DNA of 43,821 bases. It comes from Actinomycetes bacterium. Lineage in GTDB: Bacteria > Actinomycetota > Actinomycetes > Actinomycetales > Microbacteriaceae. The notes beneath the pieces are model-generated. The model ran no database searches. It was not told where the DNA came from and worked only from the letters and a program-made list of their open reading frames with translations. The stretch is taken from the NCBI GenBank assembly GCA_023431405.1, contig JAEYVZ010000040.1, positions 1 to 43,821 on the forward strand, given 5' to 3'. A program made the translations under genes and the position numbers. Shown here in pieces: positions 14,654 to 22,487 of this stretch (within the stretch, counting starts at the first letter, position 1; each line of letters opens with the position of its first letter).

Positions 14654-15700
14654 GTGAGTGAAAAATCCCTGCAGGATGTCTTCGTCCACCTGAGCGGTCA
14701 AGACGACAACCTGGGCGACTCCGTTCTGCGTGCCGCGTATCTCGAAGCGGCGCGGGAGCCAGGGCGTCGATTCCACCTCTTCCTGGGATCGCCCACCTCC
14801 GACTACACGTCCGGCCTCCCCCTCGCCCCGCACGACAAGGTCTACACCTCGCGCGCCGCGTGGGCCGCTGCCGCCGACGCCGCCGTGCGCCCCGCGCGCC
14901 TGTTCAACGCCGGTGAGATCAACCCGCGTCCGAGCGGCTACCCCGACGCGCAGATGGCGGAGGAGCTGCAGCGATCGGTCGACGCCGGAGGGACGCTCAT
15001 CGTCGCGGGGGTCGGACTGCGCAACACGGAGGACACCTCCATCAGCTACCACCCCGTCTTCCGTGAAGCTGCCGTGATGGCATGGCGCGACGAGCCGTCC
15101 CGCGACGCCGCCGGATTCGGAGAGGCCGCGCCCGACTGGGCGTACGCCCTGGGCACCCCCACCTCCGAATGGACGCCCGTCGCGCAGCGGAACCTTCTGC
15201 CGGTCACGCTGCGCTTCGATCGCGCGTGGCCCGATGCCTCCTGGTTCGAGGCGGTGCGCTCGCTCGCGGCGGAGACCTCCTCACGCATCGTCACCCTCGC
15301 GCAGGTGGCGCGCGACGCGCCGCGTGCCGTGCGCCTCGCTGAAGAGCTCGGCGGAGAGTACCTCACGCCGCCGAGCATGAGTCATGACGACCTCGACGCG
15401 TTCGTGCGCGACATCTACGGGCGATCCATCGCGGTGGTCAGCGATCGGGCGCACGCGCTGATCATCGGCGCGACCGAGGGCGCGCTCCCCGTCGCCACCG
15501 CGGCCGACACGCAGAAGCTGCGCCGCATGCTCGCGATGGCCGACCTGGATGCCGTCGTGGGGCACTACGACGAGCTCTCCGAGCTGATCCCCCTCGTGGC
15601 GACCGCACTGCCGAAGCTCAGCGCGTCGATCGACACGACACGCGCCGCCGTCGACGCGCTGGGCGCGCGCGTGCGCGCTGCGCTGAACGCCGTCGCCTGA
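14654..15700 (+). CDS. Polysaccharide pyruvyl transferase-like protein
   Basis: A 348-aa protein with the two hallmarks of the pyruvyl transferase fold: an N-terminal DDNLGDSVLR motif, which parallels N-x-G-D in the family, and a C-terminal SDRAHALIIGATEGALPV motif, which parallels S-x-R-x-H-x2-I. Members transfer pyruvate from PEP to a sugar as a ketal, giving the polymer a negative charge; some relatives are glycosyltransferases. VIVAGVGLRNTEDTSISYH and NAGEINPRPSGY are other recognisable loops. The GTG start sits 9 bases after the shared -10 box. It faces the GT2-GT4 gene at 15806 across a short repeat tract. The family call is moderate and the substrate unknown. Confidence 0.65.
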   Translation: MSEKSLQDVFVHLSGQDDNLGDSVLRAAYLEAAREPGRRFHLFLGSPTSDYTSGLPLAPHDKVYTSRAAWAAAADAAVRPARLFNAGEINPRPSGYPDAQMAEELQRSVDAGGTLIVAGVGLRNTEDTSISYHPVFREAAVMAWRDEPSRDAAGFGEAAPDWAYALGTPTSEWTPVAQRNLLPVTLRFDRAWPDASWFEAVRSLAAETSSRIVTLAQVARDAPRAVRLAEELGGEYLTPPSMSHDDLDAFVRDIYGRSIAVVSDRAHALIIGATEGALPVATAADTQKLRRMLAMADLDAVVGHYDELSELIPLVATALPKLSASIDTTRAAVDALGARVRAALNAVA

Positions 15701-15769
15701 ACGCGCTGCGCTGACTGACGCGACCGCGGGTACCACGCCGCGCCGGCGCCCCGCCGCCGCGGGCGGGGC

Positions 15770-15811
15770 ATCAGCGATCAGCGATCAGCGATCAGCGATC
15801 AGCGATCAGCG
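15770..15811. repeat. Six tandem copies of ATCAGCG between convergent genes
   Basis: Six exact 7-bp copies lie at the junction of two converging genes, and the last copy supplies the TGA stop of the minus-strand gene. GC-rich sequence with several short inverted repeats precedes it (15725-15765). Slippage here could move the stop codon. Confidence 0.8.
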
Positions 15812-18172
15812 AGAAAGTGTGCGCTTCACTCTCCGGGCGAAGGGCTTCACACGACGAGCGATGGGCTTGAGTCCCGGCACGACACGGTAGAGCCGTCGCG
15901 CGGTCTTGCGCAGCGGGCTCACCGGCGCCGCCTGCGGCAGGGATGACGCAGAACCCGCGTCGCGCTTCCCCTTCTTCGTGCGGGGCTGGGTGTCGCGCTC
16001 CGCGAAGAAGACCATCAGGTCGATGAGGCGCTGCGCGTCGTCGAGCGTGGGCTCGGGAGAGAACTCCGCCGGCAGCGTCCCGGTCACGACCTGCTCGTAA
16101 GCCAGAGCGAAGTCGAACGCGCCCAGGCGTCCCGCCGCCTGGATCGATGCCTCCGACAGCCGCGCGTACAGCTCGGGGTCTTCGGCGATCCAGGCGATCT
16201 GGCGCGCAAGACCGGCGGCATCGCCCTGCGGCACCGTGATGACGCCCTCGTTGTCGGTGGTGAGCATGAGCCAGGGCATGTCGTACATGACGACGGGCAG
16301 CCCCCGCGTCTGCGCCTCGGCCAGCGTCAGCGGATAGCCCTCGATGATGCTGGTGTTGACGAACAGGTCGGCGGCGTCGATGGCATCGAGCAGGTCCTGC
16401 CCGCGCAGCGGGCCGACGACCGACACGCGGTCGGACAGCCCCGCCTCCTCGACGGCGTCGGCCAGACGCTCCACCGACATGTCGCCCCAGTCCGGGCCGA
16501 TGATCTTCAGCCGGAAATCGACCGACAGACGCTGAAGCCATCCCGCGACCTCGACGAGCTGCAGCACCTGCTTGGTGTGCTGCTCGAGGCGTCCCCACCA
16601 GATGAGCTCGATCGGCCGCTGAGGCTCCGACCGCGCAGCAACCGTGCCGGCCGATTCGAGGATCATGGGCGACGGCGGGTTGGGCAGGTAGGTCGCGTGG
16701 GAGATCCCGCGGAGCTTCCAGAACACGGCGTCGAGCGGCGACAGCGTGACGAGCGTGGCGAGGGCGTGGAGGTTCTTCTCGAGGAACGACGACATGTCGC
16801 TGCGGTCGTAGATCGGCCGCAGCGCGAAGTTGTGGATCCACCCGATCGTCGGCACGCCTTCGGCCTGCGCCATCAGCACGAACGCCGGCCACGACTTGTT
16901 GTAGAGGATCTGGTGGTCGATGATCACGTCGACCGATTCGACACGGCACAGGTCGGCCCACGCGAGCAGGCGCTCGGCGGGGGTGCCGGACATCTCGATG
17001 ACGGGGACCCCGTCGGGCACACCCTGCGTGTCGTTGTCAGACCCATGGGTGGCGATCGTGACACGGTAGCCGGCCTGCGTGAGGTAGTGCGCCTGAGAGA
17101 GGAGCACTCCCGAGACGCCCCCCGTCCGGAGGGTCTTCGTCGTGAGGAGCACGTGACGCACGGTGCGACCGGCGATCTCGGTGCGCGGGCCGTGGGCGGC
17201 GAGGATCTCGAGCGCGCCGGGGCAGTAGGTGGCCGCGGCGAGCACGACGTCGTGGGCGGGCGCCTTGGCGTACAGCATCTCGATGCCCGCTGCGTGCAGC
17301 TCCTCGCTGACGCTGCCCTGGAGGTACCCGACGATGTTGCCGAGGATCGACAGACGTGCCGACTCGTATGCCTCGAGCAGCACCTCCGGGTCGGGGCTCG
17401 TGTGCGCGAGCGCACGGACGGCCGGCCGGACGCTGTCGACCGAGTCGATGGCGCCGAGGTAGTACATGAACTGCGAGAGCTCGGTGACATGGTGTCCGCT
17501 GCCCCCACGGCGGAAGAAATAGCGGTAGAGGCGATCGGAGATGGCCACGTAGCGCTGAGCGAGGGCGGCTGCGAGGAACGTGATCGGAAGATCGTTGATG
17601 CGATACAGGACGAGATCTTCCGGCAGCTGCGCGTAGGCGCGCCGCAGCAGCTCGGTCGAGAACAGGTAGCGCCACAGCTGTCCCTGGGCCGGGCGGCCCA
17701 CGGGGAACAGACCCTGCAGCACGCCCGCCCCCTCAAGAGACTTGTGCACGGGCTGGAGCCGTGTCTGGTACCCGCCCACCGACCGGCCGTCGGAGTCGAG
17801 CACCTCGACGCCGAAACCGACGAGGTCGGCCTCCGTCGCCTGGGCCTTCGCGTGCGCGCGGGCCGCGGCTCGCGGGTCGAGCTCATCGTCGCCGTCGAGG
17901 AAGAGGACATAGGGAGCGGTGGCCGCGGCGATGCCGACGCGACGGGCCTGGAAGGCCGACTGATTGCGCTCCTGCCGGATCAGCCGCACGCGCGGATCGC
18001 GACGGTGGAACTCCTCCACGAGCTCCGGCGTGCGGTCTGTCGACGCGTCGTCGACGCAGATGATCTCGATCTGCTCGAGGGTCTGCTGAGCGCAGCTCTC
18101 CAGCGCCTTCTCGATCCAGGCCTCGTCGTTGTAGACGGCGAGGACGATCGAGACGAGGGGTGAGGATGGCAT
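15806..18172 (-). CDS. Bifunctional GT2-GT4 glycosyltransferase, copy 1
   Basis: A 788-aa two-domain enzyme. The N-terminal GT2 domain (about 5-230) has VSIVLAVYNDEAWIEKAL, CVDDASTDRT and LFLDGDDEL, the DxD metal site. A middle region (about 230-370) has YRYFFRRGGSGHHVTELSQF. The C-terminal GT4 domain (about 375-700) has TGGVSGVLLSQAHYL, the linker motif FWKLRGISHATYLPNPPSP, WWGRLEQHTKQ, and IIEGYPLTLAEAQTRGLPVV with the E-x7-E pair. The tail is very basic (KPIARRVKPFARRVKR), which suggests membrane binding. The true start is ATG 18172, with GGAGA 5 bases ahead; the longer reading has no family match. It can in principle add two sugars in turn. A paralogue with the same plan is at 22488. Confidence 0.85.
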   Translation of the reverse strand: MPSSPLVSIVLAVYNDEAWIEKALESCAQQTLEQIEIICVDDASTDRTPELVEEFHRRDPRVRLIRQERNQSAFQARRVGIAAATAPYVLFLDGDDELDPRAAARAHAKAQATEADLVGFGVEVLDSDGRSVGGYQTRLQPVHKSLEGAGVLQGLFPVGRPAQGQLWRYLFSTELLRRAYAQLPEDLVLYRINDLPITFLAAALAQRYVAISDRLYRYFFRRGGSGHHVTELSQFMYYLGAIDSVDSVRPAVRALAHTSPDPEVLLEAYESARLSILGNIVGYLQGSVSEELHAAGIEMLYAKAPAHDVVLAAATYCPGALEILAAHGPRTEIAGRTVRHVLLTTKTLRTGGVSGVLLSQAHYLTQAGYRVTIATHGSDNDTQGVPDGVPVIEMSGTPAERLLAWADLCRVESVDVIIDHQILYNKSWPAFVLMAQAEGVPTIGWIHNFALRPIYDRSDMSSFLEKNLHALATLVTLSPLDAVFWKLRGISHATYLPNPPSPMILESAGTVAARSEPQRPIELIWWGRLEQHTKQVLQLVEVAGWLQRLSVDFRLKIIGPDWGDMSVERLADAVEEAGLSDRVSVVGPLRGQDLLDAIDAADLFVNTSIIEGYPLTLAEAQTRGLPVVMYDMPWLMLTTDNEGVITVPQGDAAGLARQIAWIAEDPELYARLSEASIQAAGRLGAFDFALAYEQVVTGTLPAEFSPEPTLDDAQRLIDLMVFFAERDTQPRTKKGKRDAGSASSLPQAAPVSPLRKTARRLYRVVPGLKPIARRVKPFARRVKRTLSR

Positions 18173-18243
18173 GAAGTCTCCGCAGTCGTGGCGCGCGAAA
18201 CCAGATGTGAGCCGGTGAGTTCGCGCGCAGAGATGACGATCGG

Positions 18244-18253
18244 TAAATTCTAA
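18244..18253. promoter_or_regulatory. AT-rich divergent promoter patch
   Basis: TAAATTCTAA is an AT-rich island between two divergent glycosyltransferase genes. It gives TAGAAT on the minus strand (18247-18252) and TAAATT or TTCTAA on the plus strand. The plus start GTG 18261 is 8-12 bases away; the minus start is 75 bases away. Confidence 0.45.
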
Positions 18254-18260
18254 CGCGCGG

Positions 18261-19292
18261 GTGATCGTGGTCGCCCCGGGGAAGCGAGCGCGCGTGGATG
18301 AGCTGAATGTCATCGTCCCTCTCCACAACGGGGAGCGGTTCCTGCCGGGCGCTCTGGCGACGATGCGGCACAACCACCGCGACGGCATCCGCTTCATCGT
18401 GATCGACGACCACTCCGACGACGAGTCGCCTCGGATCGTCGAGGCGGCGCAGAAGTCGATGCCCTACATCACCTTCCTGCGCAATCCCGAGAACTACGGG
18501 GTCGCGCGCAGCCGCAACATCGCCTTCGAGCACGTCGACAGCCGCTACCTCACCTACCTCGATGTCGACGACTGGTATCGCCCCGGTCACCTGGCCGCGC
18601 TCATCGACTCCATCGCCCGGCTGCAGACCGACATGGTGCGCACCGATCACGTCCTCAGCGTCGGACTGAGCCGTACGCTCGTCGCCGCGCCCGAGCGCGT
18701 GCGCGACCGGCCGATCGCCGCCCGTGCCGGGATCGGCGCACCGGGGGCCAACGCGATCGTCGACTACCCGTTCCTGTGGGCGGGGATCTACGACCTTCAG
18801 AAGATCGATCGCTCGCTGTTCACGTTCGACGAGCGCCTGCGCACGGCCGCCGACCGTCCGTGGTTCTGGCGGATGCACCTGCGCACCACCGACTACGCCG
18901 TGGCGAGCGGACTGGCGGGCTACTTCTACCGGAAAGACCCGAACCCGCACGCCCTCACTCAGGGCGGCAGCGAGAAGACGCTCCACTTCGCCGACGCCTA
19001 CGACCTCATCCTCGACATGGTGTACGAATCCGGTGACACCGGGCACATCGCGAAGGCCGCCTACGGCGCACTGCGGATGACGGAGTTCCACCTGGCGCGG
19101 CGGGCGAGACTGAGCCCCCCGCTGCAGACCCGCCTCTACGCGCGCAGCGCCGTGCTCCTCAGCCGCCTCGGCGACGAGGAGTTCGAGACCGCCGCGCGCC
19201 ACCTCGACGACGACATCAGCCGCACGACGCTCCGTCGCCTGCGCGACCACGGCCTCAGCGAACGCCTGCGGCAGGGACGGGACTCGGCGTGA
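18261..19292 (+). CDS. GT2-family glycosyltransferase
   Basis: A 343-aa GT2 (GT-A) enzyme: LNVIVPLHNGERFLPGAL, then IDDHSDDESPRIVEAA (nucleotide site), YGVARSRNIAFEHV, and YLDVDDWYRPGHL with the DxD-type metal site. The C-terminal half has FLWAGIYDLQKIDRSLF and a basic helical stretch. GTG 18261 fits a leaderless message from the -10 patch just upstream. GTG 18294, which gives VDELNVIVPLHNG, is a plausible shorter start with GGGGAA ahead of it. Its TGA overlaps the next GTG (GTGA), so it is coupled to the unknown protein that follows. The sugar is unknown. Confidence 0.82.
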   Translation: MIVVAPGKRARVDELNVIVPLHNGERFLPGALATMRHNHRDGIRFIVIDDHSDDESPRIVEAAQKSMPYITFLRNPENYGVARSRNIAFEHVDSRYLTYLDVDDWYRPGHLAALIDSIARLQTDMVRTDHVLSVGLSRTLVAAPERVRDRPIAARAGIGAPGANAIVDYPFLWAGIYDLQKIDRSLFTFDERLRTAADRPWFWRMHLRTTDYAVASGLAGYFYRKDPNPHALTQGGSEKTLHFADAYDLILDMVYESGDTGHIAKAAYGALRMTEFHLARRARLSPPLQTRLYARSAVLLSRLGDEEFETAARHLDDDISRTTLRRLRDHGLSERLRQGRDSA

Positions 19293-19996
19293 GTGACACG
19301 ATCGTCGTCGCCCTGGGACTGCCCGAGGCGGCCGCCGCCGCCGCGGCGGCCGACGCGCTCGGCGCCGGCCGTGCCGTGCTGCTGCTGGTGAACGCCGCCG
19401 ACGTACCCGAACTGTCCACCCCGGCGGCCGATGTGCCGGCCTTCGCGACGGTGGCGCAGCGCTTCGAGCGGGTGCTTCTGCTCAACGACCTCATCTTCCC
19501 CGAACATCCCCGCGCATGGTCGCCCGGACGCCGGGCGCGGCGGGGCTTCCGGCAGCGGCTGATCGCAGAATCGGGGCTGGCCCCCGACGCCCGGCTGGCG
19601 CTGCCCCTCGAGGTCAGCCCGGCGCTGGCGACCCTCGCGTCGACGTTCCCTCGATCGCACGTCGTGCGCACCCCCGAGGCGACGCTCTCCGGCGATCTCG
19701 CCTCCGCGGCGGCTCGCCTGGCCGACGTCGCCCGCGACGACGCGCGCATCGACGCGGCGCTGCGCACCCCCGAGGCGACCGGCGCGGATGCCGACCCGTC
19801 GCCGTGGAGACGCATCGGCATGCCCGCCCCGATCGCGCGGATCCTCCCTCGCCGCTGGTTCGAGCCGATGCGCGAATGGTCGCGCCGGTGGGTCTGGCCC
19901 CTCGTCATCCGGTGGCGGCGCCGACGTCAGGACTTCGCCGCCGTCGCGCTCCCCGACCTCACCGCCGAGGACTTCGAGCGGGACCTCCGGCCGTGA
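19289..19996 (+). CDS. Unknown 235-aa protein coupled to the GT2 gene
   Basis: I do not recognise this protein. It opens with IVVALGLPEAAAAAAAADAL and GRAVLLLVNAADVPEL, a Rossmann-like alternation. The middle has RFERVLLLNDLIFPEHPRAW and FPRSHVVRTPEATLSGDL. The C-terminus is rich in Arg and Trp (WFEPMREWSRRWVWPLVIRW), which looks like a membrane-surface helix. The GTG start overlaps the stop of the GT2 gene (GTGA), so the two are made in equal amounts. A degenerate GT-B half or an accessory factor for the GT2 partner are possibilities. Confidence 0.7.
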   Translation: MSDTIVVALGLPEAAAAAAAADALGAGRAVLLLVNAADVPELSTPAADVPAFATVAQRFERVLLLNDLIFPEHPRAWSPGRRARRGFRQRLIAESGLAPDARLALPLEVSPALATLASTFPRSHVVRTPEATLSGDLASAAARLADVARDDARIDAALRTPEATGADADPSPWRRIGMPAPIARILPRRWFEPMREWSRRWVWPLVIRWRRRRQDFAAVALPDLTAEDFERDLRP

Positions 19997-20044
19997 GCGC
20001 GAGGCTGCGCGCACTCCCCCCGATGACCCCGCACGTCACCGCTC

Positions 20045-20061
20045 CCCGCACGGGATGCGGG
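20045..20061 (+). terminator. Hairpin after the 19289 gene
   Basis: CCCGCA and TGCGGG form a 6-bp GC-rich stem with a 5-base loop, 48 bases after the stop. There is no T run. It is a weak terminator candidate lying just ahead of the next promoter. Confidence 0.3.
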
Positions 20062-20073
20062 CGCGCGCCCCAG

Positions 20074-20079
20074 TAGGAT
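20074..20079 (+). promoter_or_regulatory. Leaderless -10 box of the CapD-like gene
   Basis: TAGGAT ends 7 bases before ATG 20086, the spacing expected if transcription starts at the A of the start codon. Confidence 0.5.
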
Positions 20080-20085
20080 GGCCCG

Positions 20086-21504
20086 ATGACCGACAGCTCG
20101 TCTCGCCCGGAAGACTCGCAGCGCATCCTCGTGGTGGGTCACGGCGTCGCAGGCCGCAGCATCGCGGCCGACGCGCGCGCGAAGGGGAACACCGTCGTCG
20201 GCTTCCTCGATGACGACTCGACCGCCGAAGAGGTGCTCGGCACCCTCGCCGACGTCAACGCCGTGGTCCGTCAGCACGACGTCGACGCGCTCTACTTCGC
20301 GATCCCCACGATCGAAGCAGGTCGCCTGCGGGAGTTCATCGCCGGGCTCGAGAGCGGTCTGCACCTCACGATGCTTCCCCGCACCTACAAGACCATCAGC
20401 TCCAACACGGTGAGCGTCAGCGACCTCACCGATGTCGACGTCCTGCAGCTCGTCGGACGCCAGCCCGTCAAGCACGACCTGCTCGAAGCCCGCGAGATGG
20501 TGAGCGGCCGCCGCGCCCTCGTCACGGGCGCCGCCGGGTCGATCGGGTCGCGCCTCGTCGAGCACCTGCTGAACCTCGGGGCAGAGTCGGTGACCGCCTT
20601 CGACTGGTGGGAGAACGGACTGTTCCACCTGGCGAACCGCCTCGACGACCCGCGGCTGGAGGTCGTGATCGGCGACGTAAAGAACGCCCAGCGCGTCGAA
20701 CGCGTCTTCACCACCCGCCGCCCCGACCTCGTCTTCCACGCCGCGGCCTACAAGCACGTGCCGCTGGCCGAGGACAATGCGGGCGAAGCCCTCGTCAACA
20801 ACGCGTTCGGCGCGGAGGTCGTCCTCTCGCAGGCGATCGCGGTCGGCGCCTCGCACGCGGTCTTCGTGTCGACCGACAAGGCAGTGCGCCCCGCGAACGT
20901 CATGGGTGCCACGAAGAGGCTCGGCGAGCTGCTCATGCGCGACCTCGCGCAGTCGTCCGGCGCCACCAAGCTCACAGCCGTGCGGTTCGGGAACGTGCTG
21001 CAGAGCAACGGCTCGGTGATGGAGACCTTCCGGCGTCAGATCGAGGCCGGCGGACCGCTCACCGTCACGCACCGCGACGTCACCCGCTACTTCATGACGA
21101 TCGATGAGGCGGCCCAGCTCATCATCCAGTCCGCGCTGCTCGGTGCCAACGGCGACATCTGCGTGCTCGACATGGGAGAGCCGGTGCGCATCATGGACCT
21201 CGCTGAAAGCCTCGTGCGCGCCACCGCCCCTCACGTCGAGATCCAGGTCACGCAGCTGCGCCCCGGCGAGAAGCTCTACGAAGAGCTCACCTACAACCCC
21301 GATCTGGCCACGAGCACGAGCAACAGCAAGGTGTACGTGCTGAAGGTGGAGGAAGACACGGCGGCGCCGATCGACGAGATCCGCCGAACGCTCGCCGCGG
21401 CACGGTCAGGCGAGCTCGACGACGACGGGACCCGCGCCGCACTGCGCACCCTGGGCTTCACACTCGGGGCCGCCGGCGCTGCCGCCGCCGCACCCGGCGC
21501 ATGA
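20086..21504 (+). CDS. CapD/FlaA1-like UDP-sugar 4,6-dehydratase, soluble form
   Basis: A 472-aa protein with two parts. Residues 1-140 form a Rossmann-type domain (ILVVGHGVAGRSIAADARA) like the NAD/CoA-binding middle part of CapD proteins. Residues 140-400 are an SDR: ALVTGAAGSIGSRLV, HAAAYKHVPLAEDN, VSTDKAVRPANVMGATKR (the S-M-K type active site of UDP-GlcNAc 4,6-dehydratases) and LRPGEKLYEELTY. The family makes UDP-4-keto-6-deoxy-hexosamines, precursors of FucNAc, QuiNAc and bacillosamine-type sugars. Classic CapD/WbpM members start with four or more membrane helices; these are absent here. The gene is coupled by ATGA to the epimerase that follows. The exact product is not settled. Confidence 0.85.
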   Translation: MTDSSSRPEDSQRILVVGHGVAGRSIAADARAKGNTVVGFLDDDSTAEEVLGTLADVNAVVRQHDVDALYFAIPTIEAGRLREFIAGLESGLHLTMLPRTYKTISSNTVSVSDLTDVDVLQLVGRQPVKHDLLEAREMVSGRRALVTGAAGSIGSRLVEHLLNLGAESVTAFDWWENGLFHLANRLDDPRLEVVIGDVKNAQRVERVFTTRRPDLVFHAAAYKHVPLAEDNAGEALVNNAFGAEVVLSQAIAVGASHAVFVSTDKAVRPANVMGATKRLGELLMRDLAQSSGATKLTAVRFGNVLQSNGSVMETFRRQIEAGGPLTVTHRDVTRYFMTIDEAAQLIIQSALLGANGDICVLDMGEPVRIMDLAESLVRATAPHVEIQVTQLRPGEKLYEELTYNPDLATSTSNSKVYVLKVEEDTAAPIDEIRRTLAAARSGELDDDGTRAALRTLGFTLGAAGAAAAAPGA

Positions 21505-22361
21505 GCCTGCCATCCGGGTCCACCGCGCTGGTCACGGGCGGCCGCGGACGACTCGGCGGCCTCGTCGTCTCCGCGTTGCGTTCCGCCGGCATCCGCACGC
21601 TGTCGCTGTCGCAGTCGGCAGCGGGCGGCGGACCTGACGAGATCTCGGCCGACCTGGGAGATCCGGATGCCGTCGCGGCCTCCGTCGGAGACGCGCCGCT
21701 CGACATCGTCGTGCATCTGGCCGCACGCGTGGGTGGCGACGACCTCGCCGATCACAACCGGCGCATGGACACCACGATCGCCGAGGTCGTGCGGCGCCAC
21801 CGCCCCACGGTCCTCGTGTTCGCGTCCACCGGAGCGGTCTACGGAGACACCTCCCGGGCGGCGCGCACCGAGAGCTCTCCCCTGCTCGGCACGTCGCCGT
21901 ACGCGCTCTCGAAGCGGGAGTCCGAGGACGCCCTGCGCTCGGTGGCCGCCGACCTGCCCGAGCTCTCGCTCACCATCCTGCGCATCTTCAACATCGCCGG
22001 GCCCGACTTCCCCGACTCGCTCGTCCAGCGCCTCCTCCGGGCGAGCGCGGATGCGCCCGCGACGCTCATCCACCCCGACGGATTCGTGCGCGACTACATC
22101 CATCAGTCGGATGTCGTCCGCGTCGTCGAACGCGCTGTCGAGGCGCGCGAACCGGGATGCCGCGTGCTGAACGTCGGAGCAGGCGAGCCGGTGTCGACGC
22201 GGCGCCTGGTCGAGTCTCTCGCCATCGACGACAGCGCGTGGGTGGAGGCCCCGGGGACCGACACGTTCAGCTGGGCCGACAACTCCTCCCTGACCCGCGA
22301 GTTCGGCGTGACCCCGCGAGCCCTCCCGACGCGGGAGTGGGACCGGCCGCACCTGGCCTGA
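21501..22361 (+). CDS. NAD-dependent epimerase/reductase (SDR)
   Basis: A 286-aa extended SDR: ALVTGGRGRLGGLVVSAL (nucleotide site), VVHLAARVGGDD, VFASTGAVYGDT (Ser), and TSPYALSKRESEDAL (Tyr-x3-Lys). GFVRDYIHQSDVVRVVERA matches the conserved R-D-Y/F-I-x-V-x-D region near the sugar site. ATG 21501 overlaps the stop of the CapD-like gene (ATGA). A job as the C4 reductase or epimerase acting on the 4-keto sugar from its partner is the natural inference, as with CapD/CapF-type pairs. The protein is a little short for the family but complete. Confidence 0.8.
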   Translation: MSLPSGSTALVTGGRGRLGGLVVSALRSAGIRTLSLSQSAAGGGPDEISADLGDPDAVAASVGDAPLDIVVHLAARVGGDDLADHNRRMDTTIAEVVRRHRPTVLVFASTGAVYGDTSRAARTESSPLLGTSPYALSKRESEDALRSVAADLPELSLTILRIFNIAGPDFPDSLVQRLLRASADAPATLIHPDGFVRDYIHQSDVVRVVERAVEAREPGCRVLNVGAGEPVSTRRLVESLAIDDSAWVEAPGTDTFSWADNSSLTREFGVTPRALPTREWDRPHLA

Positions 22362-22412
22362 CCCGCCCGGCACGCGGTGGCGCCCCCTCCGATTCCGCCC
22401 GGATCGCGCAGG

Positions 22413-22463
22413 TAGAGTGTCGATGTCCCATCCCGCGGCGATGCAGCCTGGTGCGCCGACGGG
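22413..22463 (+). promoter_or_regulatory. Promoter and leader hairpin of GT2-GT4 copy 2
   Basis: TAGAGT (22413-22418) predicts a start near 22425. The leader holds a two-part stem: CCCG/CGGG (22432-22435 with 22460-22463) enclosing GGCG/CGCC (22437-22440 with 22454-22457). It ends 24 bases before the ATG and could affect translation. Confidence 0.35.
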
Positions 22464-22487
22464 AATGCCTCGAACCTGAGAGTACGT

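Noticed and set aside
16577..18163. Long plus-strand frame opposite GT2-GT4 copy 1
   Set aside because: It is an antisense shadow with no recognisable motif; the minus strand carries full GT2 and GT4 signatures.
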